Source: Zoogloeaceae bacterium (GTDB lineage: Bacteria > Pseudomonadota > Gammaproteobacteria > Burkholderiales > Rhodocyclaceae). Taken from it: a DNA stretch of 10,895 nucleotides. The notes beneath the pieces are model-generated. The model worked only from the letters and a program-made list of their open reading frames with translations, was not told the origin of the DNA and searched no databases. This document shows, piece by piece, positions 6,757 to 10,895 of this stretch (positions are counted from its first letter, which is position 1; each line of letters opens with the position of its first letter). The DNA is taken from assembly GCA_031274855.1 (NCBI GenBank), contig JAISPO010000166.1, forward strand, positions 1 to 10,895, written 5' to 3'. The translations under genes were made by a program, and so were the position numbers.

Positions 6757-6786
6757 AAAACGGCCGGACGTTCAAGCATCCGGCCG
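6757..6786 (-). terminator. Hairpin plus T-run between rpmF and plsX
   Basis: On the minus strand a perfect 8-bp stem CGGCCGGA / TCCGGCCG (6779-6786 with 6761-6768) encloses a 10-base loop and is followed at once by TTTT (6757-6760). It begins 16 bases after the rpmF stop and ends only eight bases before the plsX ATG. The shape is that of an intrinsic terminator or attenuator, with a rather short T-run, so partial termination is more likely than complete. It could also hinder ribosome access to plsX. Confidence 0.55.
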
Positions 6787-6802
6787 CATTCGAATCAACG
6801 TA

Positions 6803-6982
6803 TTACTGGCCTTTGGCCTTGACGACCTTCTTGCCCCGATAAACGCCGGACGGCGAAATATGGTGGCGCAGATGAACCTCGCCGGAAGTCGCCTCGACGG
6901 CCAGCGGCGGGTTGGTCAGAAAATCATGGGCGCGGTGCATACCGCGCTTCGATGGGGATTTTTTGTTCTGTTGTACTGCCAT
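6803..6982 (-). CDS. rpmF: Large ribosomal subunit protein bL32
   Basis: This is a 59-residue basic protein. MAVQQNKKSPSKRGMHRAHD, TSGEVHLRHHIS and GVYRGKKVVKAKGQ are the conserved blocks of bacterial L32. There are no cysteines, so this is the zinc-free form, as in E. coli. The start is ATG 6982 with AGGAG seven bases upstream; an in-frame TTG six bases earlier is rejected because it lies too close to that ribosome site. It begins two bases after the yceD stop, the standard yceD-rpmF pairing. The KRGMHR region contains a perfect 7-bp inverted repeat (6930-6936 with 6941-6947) that the protein code may explain. Confidence 0.97.
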   Translation of the reverse strand: MAVQQNKKSPSKRGMHRAHDFLTNPPLAVEATSGEVHLRHHISPSGVYRGKKVVKAKGQ

Positions 6983-6984
6983 GG

Positions 6985-7494
6985 TCAAACTCCTCTCTTC
7001 AACTTGGCCAACGCCGCGAACGGCGATGGCTCATGCTCTGCAACAACGGGCGTCGGCGTCACGCAGACCTCATGCCTTGGCGCAACCGGCAACGCCAGCA
7101 ACACCTCGTCCTCGATCAACGACGACAACACCATTTCCTTCTCTGCGGCAACAGCATCAAAACCATCCTCCGCCAATTCATCATCCGGCCAAGACTGCCC
7201 CGGCGGCACCAGCAGCAACCGCGTCCCGATTTCGACTGGAAGCTCAAGCCTGTCCAGACAACGCTGACAAATGACCGTCAACGTTCCTGATACCGACAGC
7301 GACAACCAGCACTTACCGTCTTGATCCTGATTGCCAGCCGCCTGCCAGTCAAGCTGGCCGCGATTATCGGCCAGGTCTTGAGCCAGACGGGGCAACTTCG
7401 CCACCTGCACTGTTCCGGCCAAGCGGCCTTCTGCTTTGGCGAAAACAAGCCCGTCAATCACCGGCGGAAATCCGCAATCACCCTGGCACGACAT
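6985..7494 (-). CDS. yceD: YceD / DUF177 protein, 23S rRNA accumulation
   Basis: This is a 169-residue protein of the DUF177 family (E. coli YceD, 173 residues). The core shows VICQRCLDRLELPVE with a CxxC pair (Cys76, Cys79), the acidic middle, SSLIEDEVLLALPVAPRHEVC (read in two parts, about 124-144) and the closing PSPFAALAKLK. YceD affects 23S rRNA accumulation in E. coli and is nearly always next to rpmF, as here. ATG 7494 is the only ATG, but it has no clear ribosome site and adds about eleven residues, including two cysteines, before the conserved IDGLVFAK. A GTG at 7461 is an alternative start. Confidence 0.88.
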   Translation of the reverse strand: MSCQGDCGFPPVIDGLVFAKAEGRLAGTVQVAKLPRLAQDLADNRGQLDWQAAGNQDQDGKCWLSLSVSGTLTVICQRCLDRLELPVEIGTRLLLVPPGQSWPDDELAEDGFDAVAAEKEMVLSSLIEDEVLLALPVAPRHEVCVTPTPVVAEHEPSPFAALAKLKRGV

Positions 7495-7503
7495 AAGCCG
7501 CGA

Positions 7504-7513
7504 ATGATATCAT
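7504..7513. promoter_or_regulatory. Ten-base perfect palindrome in the yceD-maf divergent gap
   Basis: ATGATATCAT is its own reverse complement and lies in the 48-base space between two divergent operons. It contains a TATCAT hexamer on each strand, a five-of-six match to a -10 box. On the minus strand TTGCGA (7528-7533) lies 18 bases upstream of that hexamer and could be a weak -35 for yceD, although the transcript would then begin almost at the yceD ATG. No -35 was found for the maf direction. The site could equally be an operator or chance. Confidence 0.3.
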
Positions 7514-7542
7514 GGCCCAGCTTTGCCTCGCAAAACAAAAAC

Positions 7543-8136
7543 ATGTCTGCCGCCGCCCGCCCAGAAATCGTACTTGCTTCCACCTCCGTTTTCCGGCAGG
7601 AGCTTTTGGGCCGCCTGCGACTGCCTTTTCAGGCCATCGCTCCTGAAACCGACGAAACGCCCTTGCCCAACGAACACCCCGCCGCGACCGCCGAGCGTCT
7701 GTCGCTCGCCAAAGCCCAGTCAGTCGCGCTGCGATTCCCGGCGGCGCTGATTATCGGCTCCGATCAAGTGGCCTACTGCAACGGTACCCGATTCGGCAAA
7801 CCCGGGACGCGAGAGAATGCCATTGCCCAACTCCGTTCGATGAGCGGAAAAACGGTCATATTCCATACCGGTTTATGCTTGCTCAATGCCGCGACAGGAT
7901 GGTTCCAACTGCGCGGCATCCCGACCGAAGTCCGCTTCCGCACGCTTTCCGATCAGGAAATCCTGCGCTACGTCGACAAGGAAGATGCGCTTAACTGCGC
8001 GGGCAGCGCCCGCTCCGAAGGGCTGGGCATCGCGCTACTGGAACACATGAGAGGCGATGACCCCAACGCCCTCATCGGCCTGCCGCTCATCGCCCTCTGC
8101 GACATGCTGCGCGCCGAAGGCATCGAACTCCTGTGA
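7543..8136 (+). CDS. yceF: Maf-family nucleotide pyrophosphatase, YceF type
   Basis: This 197-residue protein is of the usual Maf length. EIVLASTSVFRQELL (8-22) carries the family's substrate loop. ETDET (35-39), IGSDQV (71-76, with the probable catalytic Asp74), GKP (85-87), NCAGSARSEG (151-160) and GDDPNALIGLPL (171-182) follow. The VLASTS...GSDQV and C-terminal blocks match E. coli YceF, which hydrolyses 7-methyl-GTP and is thought to remove a non-canonical nucleotide, so the YceF subgroup is preferred over YhdE. ATG 7543 was chosen for its fit to the family N-terminus; it has no clear ribosome site, and ATG 7504 in the same frame would add 13 residues. Its stop overlaps the next gene by GTGA. 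Confidence 0.92.
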   Translation: MSAAARPEIVLASTSVFRQELLGRLRLPFQAIAPETDETPLPNEHPAATAERLSLAKAQSVALRFPAALIIGSDQVAYCNGTRFGKPGTRENAIAQLRSMSGKTVIFHTGLCLLNAATGWFQLRGIPTEVRFRTLSDQEILRYVDKEDALNCAGSARSEGLGIALLEHMRGDDPNALIGLPLIALCDMLRAEGIELL

Positions 8137-8861
8137 AACACGGGCAGCTTTTCCTGATTCCATCGGCCTTGGGCGATGTCCCCTGGCAAACCTGGCTGCC
8201 CGCGGAAACTCAAGCCATCGCCTGCCGCCTGACCCATTTCATCACCGAAAACGCCAAGACCACTCGCGCTGAATTGAAGCGTCTCGGCCATCCGATCCCA
8301 CTACGCGATCTCGCCATCGAACAGTTGCCGGAGCAACTGACAGGCGCCGAAACAGATCGCCTGCTGGCCCCGCTTTTGGCAGGTCACAACGTCGGCCTGC
8401 TTTCCGAAGCAGGCTGTCCGGGCGTCGCCGATCCGGGCGCCCTGCTCGTGCGCCGCGCTCACGAATTGGGCATTCGGGTTCAACCGCTGATTGGCCCCTC
8501 CTCCCTGCTGCTTGCGCTCATGGCCTCAGGGCTTGACGGACAACGCTTCGCCTTTCACGGCTACCTGCCCGTCCGCGATCCCGAACGGACAACGCGCATC
8601 ACGGAACTGGAAAAAGAATCCAAGCGGCACCGGCAAACGCAAATCTTCATCGAAGCCCCCTACCGGAACGCCGCCCTGCTGCAAGCCTTGCTAAGCACCT
8701 GCCGCCCCGAAACCCTGCTCTGTTTAGCCACCGACCTCACGACACCCAGCGAGTCGATAGCAACGCGCAGCATCGCCCAATGGCGAGACATGCAAGCACC
8801 CAACCCGGATCGCCGTCCGACTGTGTTTCTGCTGCTCAGCGCAAGCAATTCGAGTTCCTAG
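8133..8861 (+). CDS. Short COG0313 (RsmI-like) SAM-dependent methyltransferase
   Basis: This 242-residue member of the tetrapyrrole methylase fold is shorter than RsmI (about 286 residues). GLLSEAGCPGVADPG (88-102) corresponds to RsmI's SDAGTPxISDPG SAM-binding loop, GPSSLLLALMASGL (121-134) to its GPCAAITALSAAGL, and FIEAPYRNAALL (172-183) to its FYESTHR block. RsmI modifies C1402 of 16S rRNA. This shorter paralogue is common beside maf and sppA in betaproteobacteria, and its substrate is not known to me, so no symbol is given. The gene starts at GTG 8133 overlapping the maf stop (GTGA), which suggests coupled translation. The tail SASNSSS after VFLLL looks non-conserved, and the TAG stop lies in a CTAG shared with the convergent hicA gene. 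Confidence 0.88.
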   Translation: MKHGQLFLIPSALGDVPWQTWLPAETQAIACRLTHFITENAKTTRAELKRLGHPIPLRDLAIEQLPEQLTGAETDRLLAPLLAGHNVGLLSEAGCPGVADPGALLVRRAHELGIRVQPLIGPSSLLLALMASGLDGQRFAFHGYLPVRDPERTTRITELEKESKRHRQTQIFIEAPYRNAALLQALLSTCRPETLLCLATDLTTPSESIATRSIAQWRDMQAPNPDRRPTVFLLLSASNSSS

Positions 8862-9055
8862 AATTTCTTTGGCAGACCAGCCTGTTTCAATACAGCGTTG
8901 GCCGTATGTCTCGATTTGATTTTGGCATCCACCGGAAAATGGATGCCTGTATGCGGGGAATGCCAGATTTCGTGATCGCCTTTGCCCGGCCTGACAAAGT
9001 AACAACCTGCGTCGAGCAGCAGGCGCTTCAACTCTGGGGTGAGGCTTTCCCCCAT
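8858..9055 (-). CDS. hicA: HicA-type mRNA interferase toxin
   Basis: This is a 65-residue protein with the HicA dsRBD-like layout: helix LTPELKRLLLDAGCYF (5-20), then RPGKGDHEIWHSP (22-34) with His28 at the catalytic position of HicA toxins, a strand with IHFPVD (38-43), and a basic C-terminal helix ending LPKKF. Members cleave mRNA and tmRNA and stop growth. Its ATG overlaps the stop of the upstream hicB-like gene by one base (TAATG), and there is no ribosome site, so translation should depend on that gene. The TAG stop at 8858-8860 overlaps the TAG stop of the convergent methyltransferase in the palindrome CTAG. Confidence 0.88.
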   Translation of the reverse strand: MGESLTPELKRLLLDAGCYFVRPGKGDHEIWHSPHTGIHFPVDAKIKSRHTANAVLKQAGLPKKF

Positions 9056-9291
9056 TAGCGAGAAACCCGATGAGCAACGGCAAATTTCCTTGCCAGTAGT
9101 TCAAAGGGTACTTCAGCCTCATTGAGATAGCCGTTTGCTTCCAACAGCTCAGGCACCAAAATTTCCAGCTTGGCGGAAAGCGCCTCGATTGTTTCTGCTT
9201 CAGTCGCCAGCCCGGGAACATCGTCCGAGGTAGCAACCCAAACCTCCGCCTCACTGTCCCACTCGGCCCGAATAAACAGAATCTTGGGCAT
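9055..9291 (-). CDS. hicB: HicB-like antitoxin, DUF1902 type
   Basis: This is a 78-residue acidic protein. MPKILFIRAEWDSEAEVWVA, then TSDDVPGLATEAETIEALSAK and LEILVPELLEANGY form the partial RNase H-like fold of HicB/DUF1902 antitoxins (strands, the DVPGL turn, then a long helix). Full HicB proteins often carry an extra HTH or RHH DNA-binding domain after this fold; here only about 20 residues follow, so none is likely. ATG 9291 was chosen for the GGAG site six bases upstream; an ATG at 9309 in the same frame would add six residues but lacks a site. It lies 45 bases downstream of sppA and precedes hicA, the antitoxin-first order. Confidence 0.82.
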   Translation of the reverse strand: MPKILFIRAEWDSEAEVWVATSDDVPGLATEAETIEALSAKLEILVPELLEANGYLNEAEVPFELLARKFAVAHRVSR

Positions 9292-9299
9292 TTCAATCT

Positions 9300-9313
9300 C
9301 CGAATGCATTTGG
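9300..9313. promoter_or_regulatory. Imperfect 14-bp palindrome before hicB, possible operator
   Basis: CCGAATGCATTTGG is a palindrome apart from one mismatched pair and is centred on ATGCAT. It overlaps the hicB ribosome site in the 45-base gap between sppA and hicB, where an autoregulatory operator would be expected. No convincing -35/-10 pair was found beside it. Binding by the antitoxin is doubtful because a DNA-binding domain is not visible in it. Confidence 0.3.
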
Positions 9314-9336
9314 ATACAAGTAATTTTAGAACAGTC

Positions 9337-10293
9337 TCAGCGCAAGCTGATCCGGCTCAGGGCATTGGCCAGGCTTTCGGCGACTTCGGAGCTGAATTGC
9401 TTGGTGATTTTTTCCATGAAGTTCGGCTTCACGGTGTAGTCGCGGACATCTTCGGCTTTGAAGATCTCGCGGGCAACGGAATCGACCGTTCCCAAACCGT
9501 CGGCCAATCCCAAGGCAACACTTTTCTCGCCGCTCCACATCAGGCCGGAGAACATGTCGGGCGTTTCTTTGAGGCGATTGCCGCGGCCTTCGCGGACGAC
9601 CTTGATGAACTGCTGGTGGATTTCGTTCAGCATCTCCTGAGCGTGGGCCTTGTGCTTGGGATTCTCCGGCGAGAAGGGATCGAGAAAACCTTTGCTCTCG
9701 CCCGCGGTAAGCAGCCTGCGCTCGACGCCGAGTTTATCCATCGTGCCCGTGAAACCGAAGCCGTCCATCAACACTCCGATGGAACCGACAATGCTTGCCT
9801 TGTCGACATAGATGTTGTCGGCGGCAACAGCGACATAGTAGCCGCCCGAAGCACAAACATCCTCCACAACCGCAACAATCGGAGTGTCGGGATATTTACC
9901 GCGCAGCCGACGAATCTCATCATTGATGATGCCGGCCTGTACCGGACTGCCGCCCGGACTGTTGATCGACAGAATGACGCCTGCGGTGCCCTTGTCCTCG
10001 AAAGCCGCTTGCAGCCCGGAAATGATTTGCTCGGCGCTTATATCGCTGCGGCTGCTGATGGTTCCGGTCATGCGTACCAGCGCTGTATGCCGCTTGCCGT
10101 CGGACAAGCGATCTCCGGCGCCCGGCCAATCCATCACAGCGGCCAAGAAAATCACCAGATAGGCAAAGCCTAAAAATTTGAAGAATATCCCCCAGCGCCG
10201 GCGGCGGCGCTGCTCGGCCAAGCCTTCAGAGGCCAGCTTCTCGATGATGCGGCGTTCCCAGTTCGGGTCGCTACGGTCGTTATCTTGGTTCAC
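9337..10293 (-). CDS. sppA: Membrane-anchored signal peptide peptidase, S49 family
   Basis: This 318-residue protein is of the short (one-domain, 36K-type) SppA class. A charged cytoplasmic N-terminus with RRRRRW (29-34) precedes one hydrophobic segment at about 35-54, giving a type II membrane anchor. The protease domain contains ILSINSPGGSPVQAG (107-121), the nucleophile Ser149 in VCASGGYYVA, VGSIGV (169-174), and Lys201 in TAGESKGFLDPFSP as the general base of the Ser/Lys dyad. It degrades leftover signal peptides and perhaps other membrane peptides. The start is GTG 10293; no ATG occurs before codon 54, and no clear ribosome site is visible. A promoter lies upstream. In related genomes it is followed directly by genes like the methyltransferase; here a hicB-hicA pair lies between, in the sppA direction. 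Confidence 0.92.
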   Translation of the reverse strand: MNQDNDRSDPNWERRIIEKLASEGLAEQRRRRRWGIFFKFLGFAYLVIFLAAVMDWPGAGDRLSDGKRHTALVRMTGTISSRSDISAEQIISGLQAAFEDKGTAGVILSINSPGGSPVQAGIINDEIRRLRGKYPDTPIVAVVEDVCASGGYYVAVAADNIYVDKASIVGSIGVLMDGFGFTGTMDKLGVERRLLTAGESKGFLDPFSPENPKHKAHAQEMLNEIHQQFIKVVREGRGNRLKETPDMFSGLMWSGEKSVALGLADGLGTVDSVAREIFKAEDVRDYTVKPNFMEKITKQFSSEVAESLANALSRISLR

Positions 10294-10321
10294 GGCAGAG
10301 TTTTCGTTTAGTGAAACGCGG

Positions 10322-10350
10322 AGTATAGACCGGTTGGCAAGCCATGTCGC
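10322..10350 (-). promoter_or_regulatory. Probable sppA promoter
   Basis: On the minus strand GCGACA (10345-10350; GACA of the -35 consensus) is followed by 17 bases and TATACT (10322-10327; five of six with TATAAT). Transcription should begin near 10315, about 20 bases before the GTG of sppA, and could continue through hicB and hicA. Confidence 0.5.
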
Positions 10351-10416
10351 CGCAACCCGCCAATGAGAATCGCCAATGCGCTACCATAACGGCAGACAAT
10401 GACTAAGGAGTGGCAC

Positions 10417-10479
10417 ATGATCCACCTTGCCGACTATCCCAACATCCGGCTACTGCTCTGGGGAAATCAGGAGCGCTGA
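10417..10479 (+). pseudogene. 20-codon ORF, possible stump of a truncated gene
   Basis: AAGGAG lies seven bases before the ATG at 10417, and the ORF reads MIHLADYPNIRLLLWGNQER before TGA 10477-10479. The opening resembles the first residues of small conserved hypothetical proteins with a (Y)PxIRLLxWN start that I recall from proteobacteria, but this is from memory. The stop coincides with the change from GC-rich to AT-rich DNA, which fits a 5' remnant left by an insertion or deletion. It could instead be a genuine leader peptide or chance. Confidence 0.3.
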
Positions 10480-10895
10480 AAGATATATTCGCAAGAGATA
10501 ATTGATAATGATTTATCTTACGGAGGATTCAAGGTGGCAAATTATTTGATTGTTTGTGTCGAATCAGCAAAAAACGAGAAAATTGAACATTGGTTTTCAT
10601 TGATGAATGAGTCATCAACAGATCTTCTAAAGATTTCGACATATGGAGAAACCACATGTTATTACTTGGCCAACCATGGGAAGAAGGATGAAGTAGTGCA
10701 TGGAGGAGTGTTCAAGGGATATGCAATTGATCATGAGCGTAGCAAAATAATATACAGCGGGGGAAACACCACAGTTCCAAACGTTCATTGGCCAATGCCG
10801 GGCTGTTATATCAGACTACAACAAGAATTTGATGATGTAGTTGTTGGAAATGACCTTTTTGCACAGCTATCCATGTTATATTTTGCTGAAAACGG
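10480..10895. mobile_element. AT-rich, probably acquired segment entering from the right
   Basis: Composition changes sharply near 10480. My hand count over 10561-10860 gives 117 G or C in 300 bases (39%), while adjoining core genes are visibly much richer. Codon use in the gene it carries (AAA, GAA, ATA, TTG, GGA) also differs from the GC-ending codons of the core genes. No integrase, insertion-sequence end or flanking direct repeat is visible, so the nature and far end of the segment are unknown. Confidence 0.5.
10534..10895 (+). CDS. N-terminal part of an asparagine-synthetase-like protein (partial)
   Basis: The reading frame runs from GTG 10534 to the window edge without a stop (120 full codons). 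A GGAGG at 10522-10526 lies seven bases upstream. The protein begins MANYLIVCVES. From residue 57 it reads HGGVFKGYAIDHERSKIIYSG, then PMPGCYIRLQ (87-96) and VVVGNDLFAQLSMLYFAEN (102-120). The series (F)KGxxID, GxY, and NDxFxxxxLYY resembles the N-terminal glutamine-amidotransferase-like domain, often lacking the catalytic N-terminal cysteine, of asparagine-synthetase-like proteins found in polysaccharide, lasso-peptide and other natural-product clusters. Residue 2 is Ala, not Cys, so glutaminase activity is not expected. The C-terminal synthetase domain, if present, lies outside the window. The family call is by pattern only; that this is a real gene is better supported. Confidence 0.5.
   Translation, partial: MANYLIVCVESAKNEKIEHWFSLMNESSTDLLKISTYGETTCYYLANHGKKDEVVHGGVFKGYAIDHERSKIIYSGGNTTVPNVHWPMPGCYIRLQQEFDDVVVGNDLFAQLSMLYFAEN

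Noticed and set aside
6930..6947. Perfect inverted repeat GCGCGGT/ACCGCGC with 4-base loop inside rpmF
   Set aside because: A strong RNA hairpin is possible, but the bases encode the conserved KRGMHRA block of L32, so protein coding explains the sequence; it has no T-run and is not a terminator.
7321..7542. Upstream extension of maf to 271 residues
   Set aside because: It overlaps the well-supported yceD gene and lies before the conserved Maf N-terminus; 197 residues matches the family.
9304..10173. A 289-codon plus-strand ORF opposite sppA
   Set aside because: Same reason: it mirrors the sppA codons, has no family resemblance, and has no operon context.
10358..10378. CGCCAATG repeated twice upstream of sppA
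   Set aside because: An 8-base repeat 13 bases apart, with no symmetry and no relation to the promoter; could easily be chance.
1..10895. tRNA, rRNA, CRISPR array, insertion sequence or integrase
   Set aside because: I looked for cloverleaf-like elements, regularly spaced repeats, terminal inverted repeats and transposase-like proteins and saw none.

Overview
The window looks like a chromosomal segment of a GC-rich betaproteobacterium. The evidence is the gene order sppA / COG0313 methyltransferase / maf-yceF / yceD / rpmF / plsX / fabH / fabD / fabG / acpP / fabF / ygfX with nadB nearby, which I recall from Rhodocyclales- and Burkholderiales-like genomes, together with the E. coli-like forms of L32, YceD, YceF and YgfX. 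I cannot name the genus from sequence alone.

Layout. (1) Positions 1-132 hold the 3' end of nadB (+ strand). (2) Positions 139-1038 hold a compact two-gene module: a near-consensus sigma-70 promoter, a 67-codon unrecognised gene, and a zeta-toxin/COG4185-type P-loop kinase joined to it by a GTGA start/stop overlap. It is probably a toxin-antitoxin (TA) pair. (3) Positions 1022-7494 hold one long minus-strand operon. It runs from 7494 leftward: yceD (23S rRNA/L32-linked), rpmF (ribosomal protein L32), plsX (acyl-phosphate synthesis), fabH, fabD, fabG, acpP, fabF (the type II fatty-acid synthase) and ygfX. Gaps are 0-10 nt or 4-nt overlaps, except at three places: rpmF-plsX (50 nt, with a terminator-like hairpin), fabG-acpP (65 nt, with a probable acpP promoter) and acpP-fabF (51 nt). 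(4) Divergent from yceD, positions 7543-8861 hold maf/yceF and a short COG0313 (RsmI-like) methyltransferase, again GTGA-coupled. (5) Positions 8858-10350, minus strand, hold a membrane-anchored SppA-type S49 peptidase with its promoter, followed by a HicB-like (DUF1902) / HicA pair. (6) From about 10480 to the right edge the DNA becomes AT-rich (39% GC by my hand count over 10561-10860, against visibly GC-rich neighbours). It carries the start of a foreign-looking gene whose first 120 codons resemble the N-terminal domain of asparagine-synthetase-like proteins. Just before this boundary sits a 20-codon ORF with a perfect ribosome site that looks like the stump of a truncated gene.

How it works together. 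The core of the window couples ribosome maturation (YceD, L32) to membrane lipid synthesis. PlsX makes acyl-phosphate from acyl-ACP. FabD makes malonyl-ACP, FabH starts chains, FabG reduces the ketoacyl intermediate, FabF elongates, and AcpP carries the acyl chains. Two small TA-like modules are tucked against core genes, both in convergent orientation with their 3' ends overlapping the 3' end of a housekeeping gene (zeta/ygfX by 17 nt; hicA/methyltransferase by a shared CTAG). The most novel items are the unrecognised 67-residue partner of the zeta-like kinase, the hairpin plus T-run in front of plsX, the missing standard start codon of ygfX, and the AT-rich island entering at the right edge. 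No tRNA, rRNA, CRISPR array or insertion sequence was seen, and no gene-free stretch exceeds 300 bases.
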